Below are positions 16,690 to 28,059 of a DNA stretch of 64,000 bases, piece after piece. This DNA comes from Tillus elongatus. Lineage: Eukaryota > Arthropoda > Insecta > Coleoptera > Cleridae. The position numbers and the translations under genes are program-made. The stretch is taken from contig OZ023266.1 in assembly GCA_964006375.1 (NCBI GenBank), positions 63,409,446-63,473,445 on the forward strand. Direction: 5' to 3'. Under the pieces are notes generated by a model. That model had not been told where the DNA came from. It was given only the letters and a program-made list of their open reading frames with translations, and searched no databases. Within the stretch, counting starts at the first letter, position 1, and each line of letters opens with the position of its first letter.

Positions 16690-17640
16690 CGCAGTCTAGC
16701 AAAACGCGAGTTGCTCAACCACCAACTTTTTATATGATCTGTTTATAGAAACATTACACAAGTACTGGTGGATCAAAACCAGACCACCTTTAGTCATCGC
16801 CTGTTATGATAAACCAAAATAAATATGATCCGTACATATAATCCGATGTGTGCATGAAAATACCTAATGATTATGAAATATATCTGGGCTAGTTCCAAGC
16901 AGTAACTACACCAACTTATGATAACAACAAAGAACTAAATCAAACAGTATTTTCGAATGCTTAGAAGAATATCCCGGTAAATGTTGTATATTCACCGATG
17001 GTTCTAAAGCTCCCAAGCGCGTAGCACCAACTTTTAGGTGCATACTTCCCAGCAGGAATTGAAGTATAAATTAAACCCTTCAGCTGCAATATACAATACA
17101 TAGATAGTGGTTGTAGATGGAGCATTGACTTGGATAGAGGCTCATATGGCAGGAAATTAGCACTTTTAGCATTATAGAATTTCAATCCATTTAGCTATAG
17201 AAAGATTGCATAGTAAAAATTGTTAAACTTGTAAACAAGCTAACTACAATTAATAAATTCGTCTTCCTATGGGTTAAATATCACATAGGTATCTCCGGAA
17301 ATGTGGTAGTCGATGCACTCGCTACAGAGGCAATAGATTGGTGAGTCCTGGAAAATATATTGAACCTTATCGACATAAGGGCTGACATCTCCAGTGACAT
17401 CAAATTTATCTGGTCAAAATAATGGGAAGAGTGGTTACAAAGTCTGGCAACCCATATACCGTGCTGTATCCAGAGTTTCAAATACACTCCTCAAAATATA
17501 GTCCACTCATAGAACAGTACCGTAAATAAGCTCAAATTGAATCATGAAAGGTACCGATTACAGCTTAGTCAAATTGATGTCCGCGACAGTGAATATTGTG
17601 AATTGATGGAAAAACAGGAGCGGATAATTTAAATCCAATT
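16690..17640 (+). pseudogene. RNase H domain remnant of a non-LTR element
   Basis: CIFTDGSKAP at ~17010, FLWVKYHIGISGNVVVDALA at ~17265, LNHERYRLQLSQIDVRDSEY at ~17530: RNase H plus the following region of I/LOA-like elements. Many stops. Directly abutted by the next retrotransposon at 17640. Confidence 0.65.
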
Positions 17641-17863
17641 CCATTGGGATCTTCGGGAGAGGGATGTACAGGGGGCGCCAACATCAAGATTTAACATATC
17701 CTTTTCGAAAATATGTGGCCTAAATTCTAACCTGAACTCCGTCCACCATTTCCTCCAGGCTAACAGGCCCCAACTCCTCTTCCTCACCGAAACCCAAATC
17801 AGTGCCAAAACAGCCACTAATCACCTCAATTTCCCGGGGTATGAGCTCCTTACTTCCTTTAGA

Positions 17864-19240
17864 TTGCGTGGAGGCGTGTGCGCATACGTCCGTAGCAATC
17901 TACCCTGCACCAGACTCCCCAATTTAGAAGCTGGAAGAAAAGACATACTATGGATAAAACTCTTTCTCAGGGCTGCAACTAAATTCATCTGTTGCATTTA
18001 TCGGTCACCTTCTGACAACAACTTTGTCCAGCTCTTTGACTACATTTCTGAAAAAACCGACTATCTGATTTCTGAATATCCTTCCTCCAAGGTCACTATT
18101 CTTGGTGACTTCAATGTCCATAATAAGGAATGGCTAGGATCTTCAAAAACCGATCCACAAGGGAGAGCAGCGGAGGCCTTTGCAGTCAGCAATTCTTTAG
18201 CCAATATGGTCCAGCAACCTACTTACTTTCCTCGTATCCCAACACACAGCTCAAATCCCTTGGATCTCCTTCTTACTGCACAACCTGAATGCTACAAGAT
18301 ATCAGTCACCGCCCCCCTTGGTCGCTCAGACTACGGCATGGTCACTGCTTCCTGCGCAATGCAACTCGAGGTCACACAGTTATCACACCCACGTATCGTT
18401 TGGCACTACAACTCCGCAAACTGGGACGAAATGCGGGATTACTTTTCCTCATTTCCATGGGCGTCTGTCTGCTTCTCTCATCCTGAACCCTCCGATATCT
18501 CACGAAACGTCACCGAAATTATCCAAGCTGGCATGGAATTATTTATCCCACGTACACAGAAAACCTCTTCAGCCACTCAAAAGCCCTGGTTCTCTAAATC
18601 CTGTGACAGACTTGAAAAGGTCAAAACTCACAAAACGCTTCTACACAATCCCAGTCAAGAAAATCGTCAAGCATTTAACGACGCAAGAAACCGCTATCTC
18701 CGCATTCTTTTTGAAGCAAAAAACTTGTTTAATAACCACATCAAAAACAAAGTCCTCTTAAGCTCCAACGGCGGCAAACCCTTCTGGACTCTTGCTAAAT
18801 CTATTGGGAATAATTTCTGCAAAAGCACGTTCCCACCTCTTGTCTCAGGGGATGAAATTGTTTCTACCGCCCTGGGCAAGGCTGAACTTTTTGCTTCGTT
18901 GTTCGCCGGCAATTCTACTCCCAACCCACCTCCAAATGTTCAACCACCAACAGTCCCCAATGTCGCGTATAAAATGACGGATATCATTTTCAAAACTAAA
19001 AAGGTACGAAATATGCTCTCTTCTCTTAATACCAGGAAAGCCTCCGGCCTTGACGAGATCCCAGCAGCGCTGCTTAATAAACTTCCGGTCTATGGCCTAC
19101 CACCTACTACCGCCTACTACGCGGACGACAGCACCCTCCATTCAAACATACAATATTCTAAGCCTGTCTCTTTAGCCCAATTAGATGAGGATCGCAGAAG
19201 CATGGAGGGTTCTGTCTCCGTGGATCTCCAAAAATATTAG
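17864..19240 (+). pseudogene. APE-type endonuclease with fused, deleted RT
   Basis: 458 aa open. Endonuclease motifs: CIYRSPSD, ILGDFNVHNKEW, NPLDLLLT, GRSDYGMV (expected S-D-H, so catalytic His is Y). A linker and the first RT motif KASGLDEIPAALL follow, then an abrupt join to LLNKLPVYGLPP (normally ~100 residues later) and another to AYYADDSTLHS. Compared with 41636-42418, two internal deletions removed the RT core while keeping frame. Coding begins upstream of the first ATG; readable endonuclease starts near 17680 (LTISFSKICGLNSNL). Confidence 0.82.
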
Positions 19241-19335
19241 ACTGGGGAAGTAGAAATCTTGTACAATTCAACCCCACCAAAAATAAGTTTTGCTTTCTTT
19301 CTCACAAGAGATACACCAGCCCTAGACCCATCACA

Positions 19336-19743
19336 ATGAACAACCAAGTTATTCAAAGTAATGAGTCATTTTCTCTTGTTGGCATTTCTGTGGATGGAAA
19401 TCCTAATTGGCACCAACATGTCACATCAATTGCAGAAGCGGTTGCTAAGAAATTAGGTTTCCTCTTCCGGGCTCGTAAATACTTTTCACCAGCTAATCTA
19501 TATACCTTATATACTTCACAAATAAGGCCAAACCTCGAATACTGCTTCCACATCTGGGGTGCCGCTGCCGCTTCTACACTCTCTATCCTGGACTCCATTC
19601 AAAAGAGAGCTATACGTCTCATCGGTGACCCTACCCTCACCCAAAGGCTGCCATCCCTTGCCCACCGATGTGCCGTTGGTGACCTCTCTCTCTCTTTTAT
19701 AGATATCTGCACGGGCACTGCTCAGAGGAGCTTTCCTCCATAG
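19336..19743 (+). pseudogene. Non-LTR C-terminal domain, copy 1
   Basis: FSLVGISVDGNPNWHQHVTS then YTSQIRPNLEYCFHIWG, LDSIQKRAIRLIGDPTL, HRCAVGDLSL: the standard post-RT region of this family, one frame off from the preceding piece. Confidence 0.78.
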
Positions 19744-20025
19744 TTTCCCCACCTGCTGCCCCCAACAGATCTACCAGGGGAACAGAGCGAATGCTGTCCA
19801 GGTCACCAGACTTAGAACATCTTGTTATGTCCGCTCTTTTGCCCGAGGACTTCCAAGTTGTGGAATTCCTTGCCGGCACATGTTTTTCCTTCTCCTCCGA
19901 ACCTCCAAACCTTCAAGTCCAGAATTAACAAGCTGCCTCTTTCCTCCTTGTCAACACCCACGGTACGATAGTATTTAGGCTGTAAGCCCTCGTGGTGTGT
20001 TGTTGGAATTAAAAAATATATGAAA

Positions 20026-20445
20026 AAATCACACATTCTTTGCTATCCTCGAGACGGATGATCTACTTACATTAGAAACTGCGCTTATTCTTTTTAAACC
20101 AGTCTCTGGATTATCTAGGTACTACACGCACTGAAATTTCTTCTTGTTCGGGAACGATATTTTTGGGCCGCCTAAAATATCTCATTTTAAACAAAAGGAA
20201 CCAGTTTTGTCTAGTCTATCATATAGGACTTTTTGCATAATTTGTGATCTGGCTGTCTGTTGTTTGGATGCTTTTTAAAACACGCCTTACGTCCTTTAAA
20301 ATTTGTAAGTCAAACCATATATCCTAATACTCTATTATAAAAACAATTTTTTGTGGCAGACTTTAGAGGTGTGTGTACAAGGTGAGTTAACGATTGAGCA
20401 AAGTAGGTTTGACGTTTATGGGTAGACTTTTAAAATAAAATGTGT
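20026..20445. other. Unassigned sequence
   Basis: Nothing recognised between the retrotransposon end and the mariner remnant. Confidence 0.4.
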
Positions 20446-20859
20446 ACACTGTGTCTATAAAGTAACGCATAAATTCAATAAAATTTAAAGTGACCATTAT
20501 TAAGGAAAATTCAAAAGCAAGTCTATTTTTATTTTCAAAAACTAACTTTTTTATATAAAAATCTTACTCCTATAGTTATACATCTTCAAGTGGTAGGTAC
20601 TATTTAGAAATTTTTAAATTAGATGGTGGGTAGTGTGATACATCTTTTTAAATCTAATCTAATTCTCTATTCAGCATCACCATCTTTTTGTAGGAATAAA
20701 ATAAAGCGAGTAATAACATTTTTATTCTCAGTAAAACTTAACCCGAGTGAAGCCTATAAAGAATTACATAGTTCAGTCTTATCTAATCAAATGTTCGAAA
20801 TGCCCGTCTTTTTGTGCCTGAAAATATTACAAACGGTCAATAAATTTTTGTTGTCCTAT

Positions 20860-21310
20860 ATTTATAATCCCTGAAGAATAGTTGGTACATTCAGTTCTAA
20901 TTCTTGTTTTTAATTCGTCGATAGTATCTGGTTTCCTTTTGAATATCACATTCTTCAAATGACCCCACAGAAAAAATCTAAGGGAGTTGTGTCAGGTGAT
21001 CTTGCTGGCTACTCGATTGTACCACACCTTCCAATCTATGTAATGCGAAAATATTGACCCACATACTGTCGAACTTTAGCATCATAATGCGCGGGGCACC
21101 ATCTTGTTGACACCACAAGTTATATTTTACCAAACCAGCATTATGTCCGTCGGGAAATAAGTTCCATAACGTCGGAAAATGAGATATTGCTGTAAAAATT
21201 GTAGATATCGTGGTCCATTTATAGTTTCATAGCAAATCATCATTAGAACCTAAATTCCTTGACCTATTGATAAACGCAGTTTATCAACAATTCAATGATT
21301 GATTTGAAAA
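20860..21310 (-). pseudogene. Mariner transposase C-terminal fragment
   Basis: Reverse-strand reading gives QQDGAPRIMM, then LHRLEG..., a WPARSPDTTPLDFF-like block in a second frame, and a short tail. A TIR-like sequence (cactgtgtctataaagtaac) lies at about 20446. No right end was seen. Confidence 0.6.
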
Positions 21311-21344
21311 AGCAAAGGTTGAGTGTGAGTGTTTTGTTTCTTTA

Positions 21345-21682
21345 ACGTCGGCCTATTTACGCGACTATGGCCAATCACCGACGCCAGGGAGCAATTTCAC
21401 CTCACTATCTTTCTAAAATTTGCCAAACCCCCGCCTTTCTGTAAGGAGGGTAGGGATATTTCACGTGCCCAACATCGCATGGACACGGGACCGACGGCTT
21501 TACGCCCCCTCCGAAGGGCGGAACGTGCAGACATTCAACTTGCTCAAATACAATGTCAGAACCTCGGTTGATGTTAATGTTACAGTTTGTACTGAAAAAG
21601 TGAAAGGAGAACCCTGGGATCGAACCCAGTACCCTTCAGTTCAGAGGCACACGTGCTTACCCCTGAACCACCGAGGCTCTGC
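21345..21682 (-). mobile_element. tRNA-derived SINE, copy B
   Basis: Minus strand: head gcctcggtggttcaggggta (A box) and ggttcgatccc (B box), then the same body down to 21345. Followed on the plus side by a second head copy. Confidence 0.78.
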
Positions 21683-21745
21683 AAAAGTTTAAATTATACG
21701 TATTCACTTTGCACGACAACCAAGAAGTAAACTTACAACTATTAT

Positions 21746-21892
21746 CAACTTGCTCAAATACAATATCAGAACCTCGGTTGATGTTAATGTTACAGTTTGT
21801 ACTGAAAAAGTGAAAGGAGAACCCTGGGATCGAACCCAGTACCCTTCGGTTCAGAGGCACACGTTCTTACCCCTGAACCACCGAGGCTCTGC
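21746..21892 (-). repeat. Extra SINE head, 210-bp tandem copy
   Basis: The segment from caacttgctcaaatacaat to the tRNA-like head repeats with period 210 (21536 and 21746). Nearly identical, with intact A and B boxes. Confidence 0.8.
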
Positions 21893-22085
21893 AAAAGTTG
21901 AAAATTATACGTATTCACTTTGCACGACAACCAAGAAGTAAACTTACAGCTATTATCTGTAGATTGTATCGCAAAAATTATCAGTAGAGATGTATTGATG
22001 ATGAGACTTTAAAATGAGCTTGAATATGAGCCCTTAGAACCCGAAACCAAGGCTTGTTTGAATTTTTATATGTTTATATACAGTG

Positions 22086-23850
22086 TGTTTGTTAATTAAG
22101 TATGTACACAAACTTTAAAGAACGAAAGTTTACGTGATTTTTAAGTAAAGGGTTTGTATAAATATAGGTTCTAAACCACTTCGTTCCAGAAATACAGGAT
22201 GGTTTAAATAAAAAAGAAAATAATACGACACTGTTTTTATCTAATATATTTGTCTGGCATAACAATTAATTCTAAATAAAAGACATGTCTAGACATTTTT
22301 GATTTAATTAGCCGTTTTCGTGAAAATAAAAATATTTTTTTTTATTAATATGAATATTGAGTTTTCTTAAACAGAACAGTATCATTTTCCCACAATATGT
22401 GCTGAAAGTAACCGCCTTCCGCTTCAATATAACCGTTTATTCGTCTGGACATTGAATTATGCGTGTTTTCTCGAGAGTACCTGGTGTATTTTCGATTATA
22501 AAACAAGAATCAACTATTCTATTTCGTCATCTTGATTTTGAATAAGAGTCTTGTACCCTAATGACCTAAGGTGTCCCCAAAAAGTAATACAAAGGATTCC
22601 AGTCGGGCATTTGAGGAGGCCATGGCTGTGGGCCTCCTCTTCCAATCCAAGGATTAGGGTAATTTCCATTAAAAACGTGCAACCAGACTGAAGTGTGGTG
22701 GAGGACCGTCGCGCATGTACCACATACCACATATTTTCCTAATTAGAACTTACTCTAAAAGTTCAGGTAAACGTGCTCTAAAAACCTTTTGTATCGTTCC
22801 CCATTAAGGCTATGGGAAAAAATGAGGCCCCATGAGGGAGTTCCCCACAATTCTAACCCAAATATTGACAGAAAATTGTTTCTGGAAATTATTTTCCACC
22901 ATGGCGTGTGGATTAAATTCAGTTCATACGTGGTTATTATGGAAGTTCATGATGGTATTTCGAGAAAAACAAACTTCATCCGTAAACAACAGTTCACTCA
23001 AGAAACCTAGATTGTTACTATTTTTCTTGGTAACCAACGGCAAGAGGTTACTCCCAGAAGCATATCCCTCGACAATAGAGCTTGCACACGATGCATGTGA
23101 CATGGATACAGCTACTGGCGTCTTATAATTTGCCACAGTGTTACATGGGAAATATTTAATTTCTGCGCAATTTTTCGCGTGTTATTTAAGGTTTTCTTTC
23201 AATCTCATTAGGACAGCTTCCTTAATCAGAACAGTTCTTACAGATGCGGGACTTCCTATGACCACTGTTGATCTCTTCAAACTGCTTGTTTAAGAAGGTC
23301 GTGCGTGGCTTCTTATAAAAGTTCTTATATTAGGTACTGCACGTTATGGGTATTTTTCATGATAGATACGTTTTGCATTTTGAGCGTTACCATGATACAT
23401 TCCATAACGAAAATGGATTGAACCATCTTAAACAGAACTTCTTCATCAAATATACATACTAAAAAGTACAAACAATTACCTTGTCAATGAATTGACAACT
23501 GAGAAGTTATTTACTAAATATCGCAATTGTTTTTCAAAGCACATCGAACTAGAGTTAAGGTGGTCATTTCATTCATCTTCTGTAGGAAAATGTTGTTCAG
23601 TTTAAGAAAAATGTTTCGTTTTTATTTATTGACATTACTATATATATTAATTAAAAAAAGTTTTTCCGTTAAAGTTTGATACTTTGACGGAAATTAGTTG
23701 AAAATTAGTATTCCAAGCCATTTTTTATTTTTCTCGAAAACCGCTGATTCAATCGAAATATGTCAAGAAATGTCTTTATTTTAGAATTAATTTTTATCTC
23801 GGAAAAATGTATATAGATTTAAACAACAGTGTAATATTTTTTTACTTTTC
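22086..23850 (-). mobile_element. Decayed mariner with long TIRs
   Basis: The left TIR (gtttgttaattaagtatgta...) has its inverted partner, in degraded form, around 23730-23850, and a better partner at 27330-27625. Reverse-strand coding pieces at 22500-23140 (NHVW..., LLFTDEVCFSRN, FGHL-like and WIGRGG-like blocks in shifting frames) are mariner-type. Strongly frameshifted. Confidence 0.65.
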
Positions 23851-23965
23851 ATCAGTTATACGGAAATTAGTTGAAAATTAGTATTCCAACTCTTCTTTTT
23901 ATTTTCAAAAGTTTGTCATATACCTATATCCTATTGTCTCTTATTGTGTTTTGAGTTGTTTTGAT

Positions 23966-24207
<242 letters not shown>

Positions 24208-24389
24208 GGCTATTCAAAGTTAAGTCGGCACTATTGCTAACTTGGTTATTATTGGAGCTACGTGATCGGTTAAATTAGCAGGCTTGTGTATTTTTTTGCG
24301 CTGATTACGATGAGCTAAAAAAACAAACAATCATCGCGAATCCGAGATATTGACAGAAACATATTTTTTTTTCAATGAAACACCCCGTA

Positions 24390-27008
24390 GGGGAAAGGTC
24401 CCTATATTGGACCACCTAAGAAAGAATCTCTATAAAATGGAAATTTTTGAACTAAATGGAAACAAAAAATTTGGAGGGGTACTCCTGTGTGTTATAAATG
24501 GATAAATTTTATAAAACAGGCAGAAAACCGTGCGGGTGGTGCGCAAAAAAAATCAAATCAAAATAGATCTATCGGTCCAATTTAGGATACTGGTTTCCTA
24601 ATTTGAACCACAGGTCCCCTAAATTGGACCACGTCTATTTTTCATTATTTAGGGAGAGAACATTCATTAAAATGGTAATAACATTTCATTCAGAACTGAA
24701 CATATGATTCTGAGATGGATTAAGTAACATATTATAACAAAATATTAGGTATATAAAATAACACAATCAGTCACTGTCAGACTCACAGTTTATACATTCA
24801 TAGAAAGCAGTATTGCGGCCATTGGTGCACCTCAAGTGTGACCACTTTTTGCACGAAATACAGCGAATCCACTCTTCTCCTGGATCGGATTGCGAAAATG
24901 GAGATAGACAAATAATACAAAGGCAATCTTCATCTTCGGATTCTGATTCGCTTGTTGAATGCTGTGGCAGAGGGCGCTTTCCCTTGTATGATTTAGACGC
25001 AGAAGACTTGCCTTTGAAATCTGGTTTTGAAGAAGAAAAAACCTTTTTGGCGGTTTTAGGAGGAGCCATTTTCTTACGTTGTTTTTCTTCAAGGTCATCC
25101 TTGTAGGGGCTACTAGTTATTATTGTGGTAGAACTAGAAGCAGGTGTGCGCGATTTTCGCTTTAAGATTGGCAGGGGAGATATCTCAGACACAGATTTTC
25201 TTTTTTGGAGAGAAGACGTGGAGCATTCTGCCTCTAATGTTCCTCCTACCGAAGTGTCTGTAGATGTGGATGCATGTTGGGTTACATTGTTGATGTTAAT
25301 GAGAGCACGATGGGTCACTTCGTTTGCTGAAGAGGTGTCCTCTGACGCATTCGTTGGATCCATATTCACATTGGGAAGACAAACAAATTCACTATCATCA
25401 AACACATTTCTATCTAAAGGCCATATGCCGCATTTCGCAAAACCGCTTACAGCGTTTCCTACTGAAGCAGCTTTGGCATAGGCTTCTCCAAGTAATTTTG
25501 ACACCTGAAACTGCGTAATATTTTGGTTAGGGTGCGTACGAAGCCATTTATCAGCTGCTTGGTTGTAATACGAACTAAGGGGCTTGAAGAATGAGACGTC
25601 ACAGGGTTGCAACCTGTGGGTGGTGTGTGCTGGTAGCGACAACATGATTATTCCACTTTCCCTGGCTAACGTTATGGCTTCTAGATTTTTTGTATGGGTG
25701 GTATGACCATCCATTATTAAAAGTACCTTCTTATCTTTAGATGGCTTCGCAAAATTAATGAAATGCCTTAGCCATTTTACGAATAACTCACTTGTTATCC
25801 AGCCCGATTCTGAGCAAGCAAATTCTGTTTCTGGAGGTGCACCTTCTTTGAGTTCATCTTTGAATCTAATGCGCTTAAATATAAGCATCGGAGGGACGTA
25901 CATACCAGCAGCATTAATGCAGCAAACACATGTCGTATTTACTCCACGCTCCCCGCTTGTAAGAGATCCTATTTGATGCTTACCCTTCTGTCCAATTATT
26001 TTTTGTGGTCTCTGGACTGTAGAAAGACCGGTCTCATCAACATTATAGATCTCAGATGGACTGAAGTTATGTTCATCGTAAAGAGCAGTGAGGCAATCAA
26101 AGAAAGCTTCAACTTTTTCTTTGCTGAACCCTAAAGCCCTCGCCGATGAAGTTGCCTCCGGTTGGCGGAGCGATAGCTCTTTGTGTCGAGACATGAAACA
26201 ATAGTACAACTTCTTGCCGGCTTGTCCATTCTTGAACCTATGAGGAATTCCATTTGCTTCTGCGACATCATATGCGAGTTTTCTCAAATCACTACGAGTG
26301 ATTCCAAACAGACTTCTTTCAAGCTGTAGTACATGGTTTACTATGTCTTCCTCTATTTCTGGTGGAATATCTGCGGCACGTCCAAATTTTTTCTCACTTC
26401 CATGAGCATTTTTGTTCTTATTGTCAATTCTGCGTTTTAAAGTTGCCTTTGGTATTTGATACTTTCTGGCTATTTCATTTAAACCCATAACACCACTTTG
26501 GTGGGCTATTAAGGCTTCCCTCATATTTTCCTCCACCCATTTCCCGTATTTCCCACGTTGTGACATATTCACCTAGAAAAAAGTGAGTTGCTTAATTTGG
26601 ACCGGTCCAACTTAGGAACTAGTAGGTGGTTCAATTTAGGAAACTATAACCTTACTTTGAAAACTTCTCTTTTAAAAGGGGTTTGTTGTGAAAAACAAAT
26701 AAATTCTTGAACGATATAACAGATAAAAACTTGCTTGAAATGTACACCTATGAAAAAGAAAAAGTTACTCACCAGTGAAAAAGTTATAGCTTACAGAAGA
26801 TAACAGCAAAATTGTATCAGACAGCACAAAAACATAACACATGTGTTTCCGCAAGTTACACGAACTGTACAGATCTCTCGTTCCGTGCTGCGACTAAACC
26901 ACGTATTAGCTGCAAGTACCAGCCAACAGAGGCCGCCTGGCACAATTAATATTCATATGAAAGTGATGGTCCAATTTAAGATCCGGTCCAAATTAGGGAC
27001 CTTTCCCC
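24390..27008 (-). mobile_element. Complete pogo/Tigger-type DNA transposon
   Basis: Terminal inverted repeats begin ggggaaaggtccctaWWttgg at both ends (24390 inward and 27008 inward). Both flanks are TA (24388-24389 and 27009-27010), the expected Tc1/mariner-pogo target duplication. The element sits inside the TIR of a mariner. The same host sequence occurs uninterrupted twice nearby (28231-28240 and about 29726), which are natural empty sites. The intact transposase and clean ends point to recent, possibly autonomous, activity. Confidence 0.92.
24767..26572 (-). CDS. Pogo-family transposase with C-terminal PHD finger
   Basis: 601 aa, no stop or frameshift. It cuts and joins the transposon ends. 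N-terminal Psq-type helix-turn-helix (residues ~10-55, EIARKYQIPKATLKRRI), then a CENP-B-type DNA-binding segment (~70-140). The DDE/D nuclease core has D179 (YNVDETG), D288 (LLIMDGHTTH) and D325 (RLQPCDVSFF), i.e. a DD-36-D spacing. A long Ser/Lys-rich linker (~400-545) follows, then a C4HC3 PHD finger: C552, C555, C571, C574, H579, C582, C593, C596. PHD fingers read histone tails, so chromatin-guided targeting is a possible inference. The first Met (MNMSQ) fits; the third residue is also Met. Stop tga at 24767-24769. Confidence 0.92.
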   Translation of the reverse strand: MNMSQRGKYGKWVEENMREALIAHQSGVMGLNEIARKYQIPKATLKRRIDNKNKNAHGSEKKFGRAADIPPEIEEDIVNHVLQLERSLFGITRSDLRKLAYDVAEANGIPHRFKNGQAGKKLYYCFMSRHKELSLRQPEATSSARALGFSKEKVEAFFDCLTALYDEHNFSPSEIYNVDETGLSTVQRPQKIIGQKGKHQIGSLTSGERGVNTTCVCCINAAGMYVPPMLIFKRIRFKDELKEGAPPETEFACSESGWITSELFVKWLRHFINFAKPSKDKKVLLIMDGHTTHTKNLEAITLARESGIIMLSLPAHTTHRLQPCDVSFFKPLSSYYNQAADKWLRTHPNQNITQFQVSKLLGEAYAKAASVGNAVSGFAKCGIWPLDRNVFDDSEFVCLPNVNMDPTNASEDTSSANEVTHRALININNVTQHASTSTDTSVGGTLEAECSTSSLQKRKSVSEISPLPILKRKSRTPASSSTTIITSSPYKDDLEEKQRKKMAPPKTAKKVFSSSKPDFKGKSSASKSYKGKRPLPQHSTSESESEDEDCLCIICLSPFSQSDPGEEWIRCISCKKWSHLRCTNGRNTAFYECINCESDSD

Positions 27009-27280
27009 TATATCTTATTAGCATTCGATAGATTATCTAATTTTAACAAACTACTTTCAATGCCTAAAGTCTAAAATACAGGAGATATCGTCAAACTGAT
27101 GAATCCAAATTAGGTAGCCCTGAATTATCAACAAAACGTTTGCTGTTTGATAGAACAAGATATGATTAGTATTGAATTATTTAAAATAAATATTGAAATG
27201 AAGATAACATTAGAAGGAGAACAATAATAACTATAAATTAAAATCACAGGAAGGTTCACGGAGCTTAGAGTAAATGTTTA

Positions 27281-27640
27281 TTTAGAATTAATTTTTATCT
27301 CGGATGTATTAGATTTAAACAAAAGTGTAATATTTTTCACTTTTCATCAGTTTTACGGAAATCAGTTGAAAATTAGTATTCCAACTTTTCTTTTTATTTT
27401 TCTTGGAAGCGGCTAATTCAATCAAAATATATCAAAAATGCCTTATCTTTAGAATTAATTGTTATGTTAGAAAAATATATTGGATTAAAAAAACAGTGTG
27501 GTACTATCTTCTTTAATTAAACCACCCTGTATTTCGAAACGAAGTCGTTCAGGACTTCTATTTATAAAAAACGTTTGCTTTAAAATTACGTAAACTTTTA
27601 GTCCTTAAAGTTTGTATACATACCTAATTAACACCAACCG
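27281..27640 (+). repeat. Mariner TIR fragment (second copy)
   Basis: Inverted match to 22086-22330 (ends caaactttaaggactaaaag on the minus strand, tatgtatac). Forms the start of unit 2 of the tandem duplication. Confidence 0.65.
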
Positions 27641-27779
27641 ACAACTCAGCAGTAGACTGATTTTGAGGAAACTTGGCACGTACCTTTGTTTTGTTAATAG
27701 CTTGGATAAGCCCGTTAGCTATCCCACCCAATCATTTTTATGTTATGCTAAAGAGAATCAGAAACCCCATAACATTTCA

Positions 27780-27966
27780 CAAGTTTGTCATATACCTATA
27801 TCCTATTGTCTCTTATTGTTTTTTGAGTTGTTTTGATTTCAATAAATTTTCGTAATAAAAATTAACTAATGGGTTGATCCCGACTTTTGAATTTTGAAAA
27901 AATTTCTTCAAATGAGCGCGAACTAGGTCCCCTAGAACCCATATCCGTCAGTTTCAATTTTTATAT

Positions 27967-28056
<90 letters not shown>
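27780..28056 (+). mobile_element. HINE-like end with (TA)n, duplicated copy
   Basis: Second copy of 23900-24204 within the tandem duplication. Confidence 0.55.
27968..28056. repeat. (TA)n microsatellite
   Basis: Unit 2 of the tandem duplication. Confidence 0.95.

Positions 28057-28059
<3 letters not shown>

Larger units (their letters stand above)
17640..20025 (+). mobile_element. Non-LTR retrotransposon copy 1 (RT core deleted)
   Basis: Endonuclease complete from about 17680, RT motifs mostly deleted, C-terminal region and 3' end retained (agccctcgtggtgtgttgtt then A-rich). The same 3' end occurs inverted at 40950, defining a family. No obvious TSD noted. Confidence 0.82.

Noticed and set aside
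21600..21682. Functional tRNA gene
   Set aside because: Good A and B boxes, but no convincing acceptor stem; it continues into a SINE body and is tandemly duplicated.
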